A DNA stretch of 64,000 nucleotides. Source: Murdochiella sp. Marseille-P8839. GTDB taxonomy: Bacteria > Bacillota > Clostridia > Tissierellales > Peptoniphilaceae. Location: the NCBI GenBank assembly GCA_019753405.1, contig JAIKLF010000001.1, positions 562,789-626,788 on the forward strand, given 5' to 3'. A program made the position numbers and the translations under genes. Shown in pieces: positions 43,565-52,426 of the stretch (positions are counted from its first letter, which is position 1; each line of letters begins with the position of its first letter). The notes under the pieces are model-generated. The model was not told where the DNA came from and searched no databases. It worked only from the letters and a program-made list of their open reading frames with translations.

Positions 43565-44482
43565 TCAGTTTCCTTGCGTTCCTTTGCCTGATTCTTTTTC
43601 ATCAGGCAAAATACGTTGCCCGTTTCCGGTAACCACAATCGGATTTTGTCCTTCGTCCAATATAATCTCTTGCGCCTTGACGCCATTCTTTTCAATTTCG
43701 CGAAGTACGGCGTCCAAGTCGGTAAACTTATGAATGATGTCATTCGGTTGTCCGAAACGGATGACAATATCATTATACATTATAACAATGTGCTGTGGCT
43801 TTTCAAAACGAACTTTTGAGACGTTGTCCACCAATTGCGTATCCTGTAATGTGGACAAAAATTCGAGTTCCCGCGCATCGGAAAAGAAATCTTCCCCGAT
43901 CCCGATTTTCTCTACTTCTTTTTCAAGAACGACAGGTTTAATACGATTCTTTTCCGGCAGATAGTGATCCGTAATTTTCCCCTGCTCATTGACATAATAC
44001 GGCCGTCCGGCAGATTCAAAGACGCCGAGCACAAAGTTTTCTTTGATTTTGACCACCAGACGATTCGGCAATTCGCGAGAAAACGATGCGTCCTCAATTC
44101 CTTCCACCTGACGCAGGCGCTCCTGCCAGCGCTTCGTCGGAAAAGTGAAGATATTGCTATCCACATCGCCCAGCGCATTCATCACTTCTCGATCGCTCAG
44201 CACCTTATTCCCTTCCACCCGAACGGATTGAATGCGAAATGCCGAGGCATGCGTAAGTACATAGGCGATAACCGCCACGAAGAAAAGAAGGCCAAGCAGG
44301 AAAGCCATGCGTTTTCTGCGGCGTTGCTGGCGTATGCGCTGTTGTCGACGAGCCGCTTGTTTGATACTGGTTTGAGGAGGCGTTGCCTGCGGACGAACTC
44401 GTTCGCGTTCACTCGGAGCGCGACACGAAGGAGGGGAAGGCGAATAACGCCCGGATTGTCTTTTTGGCGACCGGCGCTGCAT
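43565..44482 (-). CDS. divIB: Cell division protein DivIB/FtsQ
   Basis: Bitopic division protein of the DivIB-FtsL-DivIC complex. 305 residues: a basic cytoplasmic tail (1-55, rich in Arg/Gln/Ser/Pro), one membrane segment (about 58-79, AFLLGLLFFVAVIAYVL), then the POTRA domain (FRIQSVRVEGNKVLSDREV) and beta domain. The start at 44482 is set by AAGGAGG. It lies between ftsW and ftsZ. Confidence 0.93.
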   Translation of the reverse strand: MQRRSPKRQSGRYSPSPPSCRAPSERERVRPQATPPQTSIKQAARRQQRIRQQRRRKRMAFLLGLLFFVAVIAYVLTHASAFRIQSVRVEGNKVLSDREVMNALGDVDSNIFTFPTKRWQERLRQVEGIEDASFSRELPNRLVVKIKENFVLGVFESAGRPYYVNEQGKITDHYLPEKNRIKPVVLEKEVEKIGIGEDFFSDARELEFLSTLQDTQLVDNVSKVRFEKPQHIVIMYNDIVIRFGQPNDIIHKFTDLDAVLREIEKNGVKAQEIILDEGQNPIVVTGNGQRILPDEKESGKGTQGN

Positions 44483-44493
44483 AATACCTCCTT

Positions 44494-45633
44494 CTACGCA
44501 TCCCGCGAAATGTTCAACAATATGCCGACCATGACGCTCATGACCAGAAGCGAGCTTCCGCCGTAGCTGATGAATGGCAAGGTGATTCCCGTGGTGGGAA
44601 CGAGACCGATAGCGACGCCGATGTTCACCATGGCCTGAAAACAAATCATAAACGTCAGTCCGTAGGCCAGAAGTTGACCGAAGCGTGTCGTTGCTTTCTT
44701 GGCGATAACAATTCCGCGATAGGCCAACAGGCAAAACCCGATAATAACCAGCAGAGCGCCGACAAAGCCCAATTCTTCCGAAATCACGGCAAAGATGAAA
44801 TCGTTATGCGGCTCATCCGCAAGATAATCAAATTTTTGCACACTTCTACCGAAACCGACCCCGAAAAAGCCGCCGGATGCGACCGCATAGAGAGATTGTA
44901 ACAATTGCCATCCGCTGCCCGTAGGATCGCGCATCGGATCGAGAACCGTCAATAGACGTTCTAAACGATAGTTTCCCTCCCGTGGCCAAAAAGCGAAAGC
45001 CAATCCGGCAAGGGTGATACCGATCATGGGAAAAAGATGCCAGAGATTCATCCCATAAACAAAGTAAACAAAGAGAAGTACAGCGGCAATCACGATAACA
45101 GCGGAAAAATTAGGTTGGATGTAGATGGGCAAAATCGTAAACCCGATGAACAACATAACTGCGAAAAGCGTGGCCAAATCCCCTCGTTTTTCCGGCGGCT
45201 TTCTGGTTAACAGCGTCGTCAATAAAATCAGCGAAGCAATTTTCAAGCCATCTGACGGCATATAGGTCACCGGTCCAAGATGAATCCAGCGATGCGCCTG
45301 GTTTACCGGATAGGCAATACCCGGAACCCAAACGAGCACGCAGGTAAAGAGTGCAATGATATAAAGAGCGAGAGCAAAACGACGATAGATGCGATAGTTG
45401 ATGTGCGAAACCACCCACATGACAAACACACCGAGGACAGTAAATGCCAGATCACGAAGAAAATAGTATTTCGCATCGCCAAATTGCTTGAGCGCATAAG
45501 GTGCACTTGCGCTAAAGACCATGAGGACGCCGAAAAAAGACAAAGCGAGCACAAGGAGGAACAGAAAGCGATCCATGGCCCCCTGTTTTGTTCTGTTGGT
45601 TAATCCGATTCCTCTCTGCATGTTGCCCGCCAT
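44494..45633 (-). CDS. ftsW: Peptidoglycan glycosyltransferase FtsW (SEDS family)
   Basis: Polytopic SEDS polymerase that works with the division PBP to make septal glycan. 379 residues with about ten membrane segments, the extracellular RLLTVLDPMRDPTGSGWQ loop (catalytic Asp region) and the C-terminal PTTGITLPFISYGGSS signature. The start at 45633 has a weak ribosome binding site; later ATGs are possible. It may equally be called SpoVE-like, but no sporulation genes are seen. Confidence 0.93.
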   Translation of the reverse strand: MAGNMQRGIGLTNRTKQGAMDRFLFLLVLALSFFGVLMVFSASAPYALKQFGDAKYYFLRDLAFTVLGVFVMWVVSHINYRIYRRFALALYIIALFTCVLVWVPGIAYPVNQAHRWIHLGPVTYMPSDGLKIASLILLTTLLTRKPPEKRGDLATLFAVMLFIGFTILPIYIQPNFSAVIVIAAVLLFVYFVYGMNLWHLFPMIGITLAGLAFAFWPREGNYRLERLLTVLDPMRDPTGSGWQLLQSLYAVASGGFFGVGFGRSVQKFDYLADEPHNDFIFAVISEELGFVGALLVIIGFCLLAYRGIVIAKKATTRFGQLLAYGLTFMICFQAMVNIGVAIGLVPTTGITLPFISYGGSSLLVMSVMVGILLNISRDA

Positions 45634-45652
45634 TCTTCGTTCATTTTACCTT

Positions 45653-46993
45653 CTATTCGTTCTTTTCTTTCCATGCCTTCACCAATGCACGGAACTCCTC
45701 TCCGCGTTCTTCAAAATGATTATACTGCCCCCAACTTGCACTGGCCGGGGAAAGCAGGACCAAATCCCCCTCCTCCGCCATTGTCGTTGCCATGTCCATC
45801 GCCTTCTTGAGCGTTTCGGCAATCACAACCCGATCGCCAAGTCCCTGTTCCTTTGCTTCGTTTGCCAGTTTTTCCGCCGTTTGGCCGATCAACAACAGCT
45901 TTTTTCCATGTGGGCGAAAGGCTTCAAAAAAGGCATCGAAACAGACATTCTTGTCATAGCCGCCGGCAATCAACAGAATCGGCTGATGAATTCCGGAAAG
46001 TGCTTTTACCGTCGCATCCACGTTGGTACCTTTGGAGTCGTTGATATAGCGCACGCCCAAAACGGTGCCGACGTCTTCCATGCGATGTTCAATGGGACGA
46101 AACGTTGAGAGCGCTTCAACGATAATATCTTCCGGAATATCCAGATCTTGTGCAATCGCTACAGCAAAGGCCGCATTCTGTATATTGTGCTCTCCGACCA
46201 GGTGCCAGTTTTTCCCTTGACGAAGGTCTTCCATCAACGGCGTGTGCAGATCAACCTGTTTGATCTTCGCTTCTGTGCCTACCTGATGGATCGCATCGTG
46301 TGTCACGGTATCATCGGGCAATAGCCACAACGTATCCCTCGTCTTCTGTGCATGCGCAATGGCCGCTTTTGCCTTTGCGTATGCCTCAAATGAACCGTGC
46401 CATTCCAAATGATCCTCGGTGATATTAAGAATTGCGGCACGATGCGGAGCGAACTGTTCGACCGCTTCCAGCTGGAAGCTTGAACATTCCGTCACAAACA
46501 GTGTCCCCTCGTCCGCTTCTCGCATGGTCGATAAAATCGGAAGGCCGATGTTGCCACAAGCGATGGCTTTTTGCCCGGCATGACGCAAAATCCATTCGAT
46601 GAGCGATGTTGTCGTTGTTTTCCCATTGGAACCGGTAATGGCGATCAGATTTTCCCCACCGAAGAGACGATAGGCGATCTCCAAATCCGTATAGACCGGT
46701 TTACCTTCACGGCGTGCACGTTCCACCAACGGCGTGGCAAAGGAAATGCCGGAGCTGCGTAAAATGAAGGCAAAAGAATCCAAAGAAAGGGTTTCCGCGT
46801 CTTCCACCACCGTAACGATTTCAGGATGAGCAAGAGAGGCCACAAACGCTTTGTCTTCTTCGGTCAAGCCGCCATCCACATAAAGGGTAATGGAACATCC
46901 GGCCTCCGGCAGTGTGCGTAGCGCCGACTGCCCGGTAACACCCATGCCATAAAGCAAAACCTTTTTTCCGTTTAATGTTGTCTTAAAGTTCAT
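45653..46993 (-). CDS. murD: UDP-N-acetylmuramoyl-L-alanine-D-glutamate ligase
   Basis: Cytoplasmic Mur ligase adding D-Glu. 446 residues with N-terminal VLLYGMGVTGQSALRTL, ATP loop ITGSNGKTTTT, VTECSSFQLE, NITEDHLEWHG, and the C-terminal YINDSKGTNVDATVKAL with LLIAGGYDKN. The start at 46993 follows GGATAGGA. It sits between mraY and ftsW, as in most Bacillota. Confidence 0.97.
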   Translation of the reverse strand: MNFKTTLNGKKVLLYGMGVTGQSALRTLPEAGCSITLYVDGGLTEEDKAFVASLAHPEIVTVVEDAETLSLDSFAFILRSSGISFATPLVERARREGKPVYTDLEIAYRLFGGENLIAITGSNGKTTTTSLIEWILRHAGQKAIACGNIGLPILSTMREADEGTLFVTECSSFQLEAVEQFAPHRAAILNITEDHLEWHGSFEAYAKAKAAIAHAQKTRDTLWLLPDDTVTHDAIHQVGTEAKIKQVDLHTPLMEDLRQGKNWHLVGEHNIQNAAFAVAIAQDLDIPEDIIVEALSTFRPIEHRMEDVGTVLGVRYINDSKGTNVDATVKALSGIHQPILLIAGGYDKNVCFDAFFEAFRPHGKKLLLIGQTAEKLANEAKEQGLGDRVVIAETLKKAMDMATTMAEEGDLVLLSPASASWGQYNHFEERGEEFRALVKAWKEKNE

Positions 46994-47024
46994 TTTCCTA
47001 TCCTTTCCCGGCAAAGTCCGGAAA

Positions 47025-47993
47025 CTACCAAACCCGAATGGTCAGCAGGCAAAGCAGAACGCTCACCAACGAAAATGCCGCCGTGACTTTTTCTTCCGGG
47101 TAACCTTTCAGCTCAAAATGATGGTGGATCGGACTCATAAGAAAAATCCGCTTTCCCCCGGTACGCTTGAAATAGGCGACCTGGATGATCACCGAAAGGG
47201 CTTCAACGAGGTAAATTCCTCCCAGTACCAGCAGGAAAGGTAACCGATTCATCACCATCATCATCGCACTCAATGCGCCGCCGATAGCCATGGAGCCCGT
47301 ATCGCCCATAAAAAGCGAAGCCGGATGGCTGTTAAAAAAGAGAAAGCCCACCAAAACTCCGGCAAAGAGCACCGCCGCGGTCGCTACACCGTCTTCATTA
47401 GCAACGGTCAGATGGCTGAGAAAGGCGATCGTAAAAAACACCGGCAGGGAAACACCGGCACATAAGCCGTCCAGACCATCCGTAAGATTTACCGCGTTCA
47501 CCGTACCAACCATAATAAACGCCAATAAAGGGATGCTCAACAGACCAAGTTTCCATTGCCAGCCGAAGAAAGGAATAGTCTGAATAGCCATCTCCGAAGA
47601 GAAGAAGTAATTCACCGCCAGCAGCACAGCGGCAAAAGCGAATTGCAACAACAGTTTTTGTTTTGGGGTCAGGCCTTCACTTTCCCGTTTTTTGAATTTC
47701 TCCCAATCATCAAGGAAGCCGATTGCGCCAAAACCCAATGTGCAGAGAGCGATTAACAGCGTCGCAACATTACCTTTCCCGAAAAAGAGGATGAGAAGTA
47801 AAAACACTGCGGTGAAGGCGACGCCCCCCATAGTCGGTGTGCCTTTTTTCTTGTAGTGCGCCTTGTTTCCTTCTTCGCGAATTTCCTGTCCCAGTGATTC
47901 TTTTCGGGAAAAGCGAATCCAAAAATAGGTTGCTGCGGCGGATAAGAATGCCGCCAGCAATCCCCATTGAAAAGTTGCTTTTAATGCATCCAT
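47025..47993 (-). CDS. mraY: Phospho-N-acetylmuramoyl-pentapeptide transferase
   Basis: Integral membrane enzyme that makes lipid I from UDP-MurNAc-pentapeptide and undecaprenyl phosphate. 322 residues, about ten membrane segments, with KKKGTPTMGG, the DD pair in GFLDDWEKF, NAVNLTDGLDGL, FMGDTGSMAIGG and the PIHHHFE loop. GAGGGG precedes the ATG. The 3' end is 31 bp from murD. Confidence 0.97.
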   Translation of the reverse strand: MDALKATFQWGLLAAFLSAAATYFWIRFSRKESLGQEIREEGNKAHYKKKGTPTMGGVAFTAVFLLLILFFGKGNVATLLIALCTLGFGAIGFLDDWEKFKKRESEGLTPKQKLLLQFAFAAVLLAVNYFFSSEMAIQTIPFFGWQWKLGLLSIPLLAFIMVGTVNAVNLTDGLDGLCAGVSLPVFFTIAFLSHLTVANEDGVATAAVLFAGVLVGFLFFNSHPASLFMGDTGSMAIGGALSAMMMVMNRLPFLLVLGGIYLVEALSVIIQVAYFKRTGGKRIFLMSPIHHHFELKGYPEEKVTAAFSLVSVLLCLLTIRVW

Positions 47994-48007
47994 GTTCCCC
48001 TCTCTTT

Positions 48008-50239
48008 CTATTCGTTCGACATTTTATCGTCGTCCGTAACCATTGACGAACTTTTTTCTTCTTGTTCGGAAGACTCTTTTACCGTAGGATCCGCGGTGAG
48101 AACAAGAGCGGTATCTTTATCGACAATCGTTCCCGCCTCGGGATCTTGTGTAATGATCATGCCGTGATCCGCATCATTGAACGAAAAGCGGATGTTTGCC
48201 TGACGTAAAACCTGTGTTGCTTTTTCCGACGAGATCCCCACCAGGGAAGGCACGCGAAAACGGGCATTGGCGTCCGGACGACATTCTACCACGCTTTGGA
48301 ACGGGCTGATCGTCCCGGCGGACGGAATTTGGCGTTCAACCAGAGTGAAGTCGTTCATTGCACCATAAACGCTGAGGGAAAAACCGGCTTTTTCCAAAAG
48401 CCCGCGAGCTTCCTCCACTGTCTTGCCACAGATATCCGGAACAGCTTGTCCTTCCTTCTTGTCTTCCCGGCCATTCTCCTTTAGAGCCAAGAGGCGTTCT
48501 ACAATTTTCGCGCTCACCTCTCCGGCCGCTTCCCCGCCAAAGGTCTGCGTTTTCGGACAATGGATCACCACAAAAAGCGCTGTCTCAGGCTTCTCTGCCG
48601 GATAAAAGCAGTATAGTGACGCAATTGTTTTATCGGAATATTCGCCATTTTCCAGCAACAAGGTCGTACCGCTTTTCGATCCGATCGCTATGTTCTTGAT
48701 ACGCAGCACTTTCGCCTGTGACGCCTGCGTTGTACTGAGCATGTAACGGCGCATCGTTTCCACTGTTTCCTGAGAAAAAATAGGATCGGTTACACTTTCA
48801 TGAAATTGTGAAAGAACCTTTCCATCCTGAGCGGATGCAGAAGCGAAAAGATGCGGTGTGCGATAGTATCCGCCGTTAATTACCGTATTCACCGCTGCCA
48901 TCATTTCCAACGGGGTCACGGAAATTCCGTGACCATAGGACATCGTCTGCATCTGTACACTTTCCAACTTTTCCATCGCATCCGGAAAAAGGGATGCCTG
49001 CTCACCGGGCAAATCCACACCGGTTATACGTCCCATCCGCAACGATTGAAGATAGGAATAGAAATTCTCGCGACCGATGTCGCGCACAACTTGCACAAAG
49101 GCCGGGTTACAGGAGTGATTCAGTGCCTCTTCCAACGTCTGTGAACCGTGTGGGTCATCGTGCCGCCAGCAACGAATCCACACACCCGGTGCCAACTCGA
49201 TTTTTCCGGTGCAAAGATAACGTGATTCCGGTAAAGACGATTTTGTTTCCAGCGCAATGGCGGCGGTAAGTGTTTTGAACACCGATCCCGGTTCATAAAG
49301 CGTTGAAACCGCAGGGTTTTTCCACCGTGCATAAAGCCGGGAAAGCCGCTCTTCCTCACTCATCGCTTTCCAGGATGCTTCTCCTGTTCCCGTTGCAGGC
49401 GCATAAGGCGTGTTGGGGTTAAAAGAAGGATAACTTTCCATAGCCAGAATTTCGCCGGTATTGGGATTCATAAGAATTGCCGTTCCGGCATCCGCCTTGG
49501 AATCATTCAATCCCCGTCGCAATTCTTCAGAAAGAATACGTTGTGCATCTAAATTCATCGTCAGATGCAGATTTTGCCCTTCTTCGGAAGCATATCGTTC
49601 CACAGATTCCGTCGGAATGATGTTTCCACCAAGATCACGGGAAAGGATTGTCTGTCCCCCTTTTCCGCGCAACAAGGCATCGTACTGCTCTTCAAGGCCA
49701 TATGCACCATATCCCGCGTCATTCACAAAACCCAGACACTGTGCCATCACATCCTCATTCGGATAAAAGCGCTCGGCTTCTTGTACCACACGAAATGCAC
49801 GTAGTCCCGAACTTTGCAGCTGATCAATCTCTTTCTGTGTCAATTTAGTCTTTAGCGGAACATCATAACGGGAAGAAGATAAGGCATTCTCGACGGTTTC
49901 CTTATCCAAGTGCAAAATATACGAAAGAAGATCGATGGTTTCCTTTTTATCCTTCTCGTCAATTTCCTCCGGAAAGATATAAACGGTATTTACCATTACC
50001 GATACCGCCATCGGGCGATTCGCCGAATCAAAGATCGTTCCGCGCTTCGGTTTAATCGCGATCGTCCGTCGGCGCTGCGCTAAAGCCGCCTCCTGAAAAG
50101 GTTGACCGGCAATCACCTGTAAATAGAAAAGCCGAGCAAGGAATCCGATGGCAATGAGCAGTGCGAAAAGAAAAACGAATCGCACGCGTGCGAGCGGATT
50201 TACTCGTCTCGGCGTATTGTTCTTTTGGTTCTTTTTCAT
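48008..50239 (-). CDS. ftsI: Division penicillin-binding protein 2 with PASTA repeats (FtsI/SpoVD/PBP2X class)
   Basis: Class B PBP, the septal transpeptidase partner of FtsW. About 743 residues: short cytoplasmic tail, membrane anchor (about 20-40), dimerisation domain with RGTIFDSANRPMA, then the transpeptidase domain with SVFK (active Ser about 319), SCN (about 376-378) and KSGT (about 522-525). Two PASTA repeats end the protein (AVPDICGKTVEEARGLLEKA; FRVPSLVGISSEKATQVL). I prefer the ATG at 50239; a GTG at 50260 overlapping the ftsL stop is also possible. KSGT rather than KTGT is also seen in pneumococcal PBP2X. Confidence 0.95.
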   Translation of the reverse strand: MKKNQKNNTPRRVNPLARVRFVFLFALLIAIGFLARLFYLQVIAGQPFQEAALAQRRRTIAIKPKRGTIFDSANRPMAVSVMVNTVYIFPEEIDEKDKKETIDLLSYILHLDKETVENALSSSRYDVPLKTKLTQKEIDQLQSSGLRAFRVVQEAERFYPNEDVMAQCLGFVNDAGYGAYGLEEQYDALLRGKGGQTILSRDLGGNIIPTESVERYASEEGQNLHLTMNLDAQRILSEELRRGLNDSKADAGTAILMNPNTGEILAMESYPSFNPNTPYAPATGTGEASWKAMSEEERLSRLYARWKNPAVSTLYEPGSVFKTLTAAIALETKSSLPESRYLCTGKIELAPGVWIRCWRHDDPHGSQTLEEALNHSCNPAFVQVVRDIGRENFYSYLQSLRMGRITGVDLPGEQASLFPDAMEKLESVQMQTMSYGHGISVTPLEMMAAVNTVINGGYYRTPHLFASASAQDGKVLSQFHESVTDPIFSQETVETMRRYMLSTTQASQAKVLRIKNIAIGSKSGTTLLLENGEYSDKTIASLYCFYPAEKPETALFVVIHCPKTQTFGGEAAGEVSAKIVERLLALKENGREDKKEGQAVPDICGKTVEEARGLLEKAGFSLSVYGAMNDFTLVERQIPSAGTISPFQSVVECRPDANARFRVPSLVGISSEKATQVLRQANIRFSFNDADHGMIITQDPEAGTIVDKDTALVLTADPTVKESSEQEEKSSSMVTDDDKMSNE

Positions 50240-50259
50240 GAATCGCTCACTCCGCCACA

Positions 50260-50841
50260 CTACTCCTCATGTTGCGGACTTGCCGCAATCGTCGTCTTCT
50301 GGTCGAAAACGAAAGCGGTACGATCTTTCCTCATCATGGCGGGATCACGCACAGCGGAAAGCACCTGTTCCTTCGACGGATAGCGCATACCCAGGCGACG
50401 TTTGGCCAGGTTTTCGATGCGCGAATTTTCGATGTAAGGCGCTAACTGCATGGTTAACGTATCATGTTGTGCTCGCAGATTCTCCACCTCTGTAGCCGTC
50501 TCTCGTATATTCCGGTTGAGTCCGGACAGTTCATTATAGCGCAGCAGGCTTGTAATGAGCAACACCACTGTGGCCACCGTTGCGCAGCTGACGGCGATCC
50601 AGAAAAAAATATGTACGCGCACACGACTTCTTGCTTGAGCCTGAGCACGACTAAGTGTCTTGGCTTTCGTCTTGGCCATGGTTCTCGTTTGGGGTTTGGT
50701 CTTGGTGCGCGTCTTACGCCGTTCAAGCACAACTTCCCGTTGGCGAGGGGTAACAACCGTCAAGCGTTTTCGCGGTGACGGCATCTCGCGCGATGACGGA
50801 AAGCTAAAGGTTTCCGACTGACGTAGTGCTGCTGTATCCAT
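50260..50841 (-). CDS. ftsL: Cell division protein FtsL
   Basis: Bitopic division protein; identified by position between rsmH and the division PBP and by its layout. 193 residues: an unusually long basic N-terminus (1-75, rich in Arg/Lys/Thr), one membrane segment (about 77-101), then a coiled coil and the conserved-looking RIENLAKRRLGMRYPSKEQV. Typical FtsL is about 100-120 residues, the extra length being at the N-terminus. AGGAGG precedes the ATG. Confidence 0.88.
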   Translation of the reverse strand: MDTAALRQSETFSFPSSREMPSPRKRLTVVTPRQREVVLERRKTRTKTKPQTRTMAKTKAKTLSRAQAQARSRVRVHIFFWIAVSCATVATVVLLITSLLRYNELSGLNRNIRETATEVENLRAQHDTLTMQLAPYIENSRIENLAKRRLGMRYPSKEQVLSAVRDPAMMRKDRTAFVFDQKTTIAASPQHEE

Positions 50842-50853
50842 TTTTTCCTCCTG

Positions 50854-51795
50854 TTACTGCGCGAGACGTTCCAACACCCTCAGTTTTGCTGAACGCGCTC
50901 GAGGGTTTTCTTCTTTTTCTTGTATAGAAGCTTCGATCGGTTTTCGCGTGTTTACGCGAAAAGATGATGCATACTCGTGTGCTTTGACCGGCAGACCGGC
51001 CGGCAGTTGCGGTCCTTCTGCAAGTTGCCGAAATGCATTTTTAACCAAGCGATCTTCCAGGGAATGAAAGGTGATCACACATAACTTTCCCTTCGGAGCA
51101 AGGTGCTCCGCCGCCTGCTGAAGGCCTGTTTCCAAAGCATCCAGTTCATGATTTACTTCGATACGAAGTGCTTGAAACACCCTTCTTGCAGGATGTTTAT
51201 CCTGCATGCGCACTTTTTTAGGTATGGCTTTTTGGATGACCTTGACCAGATCGAAGGATGTTTCAAGTGGCTTCGCACCTCGTTCAACTACGATGAATTG
51301 AGCAATTCGCTTCGACCAACGCTCTTCACCGTACCGATAAAATAAGTTTGTCAGCTCCTGTTCCGAATACGTGTTGACGATGTCTTTCGCCGTCTGCACA
51401 TCCGCATGTTGATCCATGCGCATATCCAACGGGGCATCGTTATGATAGGAGAATCCGCGTTCTGCCGTATCCAACTGATAGGAAGACACGCCGATATCCA
51501 TGAGTATGCCGTCCACTTTAGGCATATCGTGTTCCTCGAGAACCTTTCCCAGGTGACGAAAGTTGGTGTGCACGAAGATCGTTTTCTCGGCCCATGGCGC
51601 GAGACGTTGTTTGGCTGATGCAAGAGCCTCTTCATCCTGATCGAGCGCAAGCAGCCGTCCGGTAGAAAGTCGTTTGACGATTTCTATGGCGTGACCGCCT
51701 CCCCCTACCGTGGCATCCACATAGAAGCCGTCTGGGCGTATGGAAAGCGCCGCAATCGTTTCCTCTAATAACACCGGGATGTGCGAAAAGGACAT
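50854..51795 (-). CDS. rsmH: 16S rRNA (cytosine-1402-N4)-methyltransferase
   Basis: MraW family SAM-dependent methyltransferase acting on C1402 of 16S rRNA. 313 residues with SHIPVLLEETIAAL, DATVGGGGHA, GILMDIGVSSYQLD, ERGFSYHNDAPLDMRMD and the C-terminal VITFHSLEDRLVK. AGGAGG lies before the ATG, overlapping the mraZ stop region. Second gene of the division cluster. Confidence 0.97.
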   Translation of the reverse strand: MSFSHIPVLLEETIAALSIRPDGFYVDATVGGGGHAIEIVKRLSTGRLLALDQDEEALASAKQRLAPWAEKTIFVHTNFRHLGKVLEEHDMPKVDGILMDIGVSSYQLDTAERGFSYHNDAPLDMRMDQHADVQTAKDIVNTYSEQELTNLFYRYGEERWSKRIAQFIVVERGAKPLETSFDLVKVIQKAIPKKVRMQDKHPARRVFQALRIEVNHELDALETGLQQAAEHLAPKGKLCVITFHSLEDRLVKNAFRQLAEGPQLPAGLPVKAHEYASSFRVNTRKPIEASIQEKEENPRARSAKLRVLERLAQ

Positions 51796-51804
51796 TTCAG
51801 CCTC

Positions 51805-52242
51805 CTACAAATCAAAGCCGTCATCATTCAACGTCTCGGTTAACGTATCCAGATCCATTGCATCAGAGGAAACAAAGTTCTCCCATTTCTCTTTCGCCCA
51901 GACTTCAATACGATCCGAAACACCGATAATCACCGCATCACGTTCGATGGAGGCGAAGGCACGGAGTTGTGGCGGGATGAGAAATCGTCCCTGCTTATCG
52001 CAGGCGACTTCCATTGCCCCGGAATAAAACGCACGCGAGAAATTACGCGCCGCTTTTGCCGTTAAACGGAGTTGGCTGATTTTTTCATCCATAACCTTCC
52101 ATTGTTTTTGGTCATAGATAAACAAGCACCCTTCCATACCTCTTGTGATGATGAAAGTGTCGGAAAGATCTTCACGAAAACGAGAAGGAAGCGAAACGCG
52201 TCCTTTCGTATCTACGCTGTGGTTGTACTCTCCGATAAACAT
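51805..52242 (-). CDS. mraZ: Transcriptional regulator MraZ
   Basis: AbrB-like DNA-binding protein that controls its own division and cell-wall cluster. 145 residues with two SpoVT/AbrB halves: MFIGEYNHSVDTKGRVSLPS and CDKQGRFLIPPQLR. The start at 52242 is supported by GGGAG 8 nt upstream, which lies inside the second of three MraZ boxes. First gene of the run to nrdR. Confidence 0.96.
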   Translation of the reverse strand: MFIGEYNHSVDTKGRVSLPSRFREDLSDTFIITRGMEGCLFIYDQKQWKVMDEKISQLRLTAKAARNFSRAFYSGAMEVACDKQGRFLIPPQLRAFASIERDAVIIGVSDRIEVWAKEKWENFVSSDAMDLDTLTETLNDDGFDL

Positions 52243-52243
52243 T

Positions 52244-52270
52244 CCACTTTCTCCCACTTTTTACCACTTT
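52244..52270 (-). promoter_or_regulatory. Three MraZ boxes in the mraZ leader
   Basis: On the minus strand AAAGTGG occurs three times at exactly 10-bp spacing (52264-52270, 52254-52260, 52244-52250). Repeats of this type are the known binding sites of MraZ. They lie between the probable transcription start and the ATG and include the ribosome binding site, so MraZ could block transcription or affect start of translation. Confidence 0.85.
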
Positions 52271-52286
52271 CTGCCTTCTTGATACC

Positions 52287-52315
52287 ATTTTAGACAACTC
52301 CTCACCTTTTAGCAA
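52287..52315 (-). promoter_or_regulatory. Promoter of the mraZ-nrdR cluster
   Basis: On the minus strand TTGCTA (52310-52315), a 17-nt spacer and TAAAAT (52287-52292). It lies after the lgt terminator and directly before the MraZ boxes. Confidence 0.7.
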
Positions 52316-52325
52316 GCAAAGAAAC

Positions 52326-52369
52326 AAAAAAAGACGGAAAATCATCAAAAAAAAGATGATTTTCCGTCT
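52326..52369 (-). terminator. Intrinsic terminator after lgt
   Basis: On the minus strand AGACGGAAAATCATC and GATGATTTTCCGTCT form a perfect 15-bp stem with an eight-T loop, followed by six more T. It separates the hflX-lgt unit from the division cluster. Confidence 0.92.
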
Positions 52370-52426
52370 AACGTTCGTTCTCCGTCTTTCCGGCGAATCA
52401 AATACGCATGTTTTCCTACTTATCCG

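Noticed and set aside
48008-50239. Calling the PASTA PBP a sporulation-specific SpoVD
   Set aside because: Domain layout alone does not separate SpoVD from vegetative division PBPs. It is the only class B PBP in the cluster and no sporulation genes are present.
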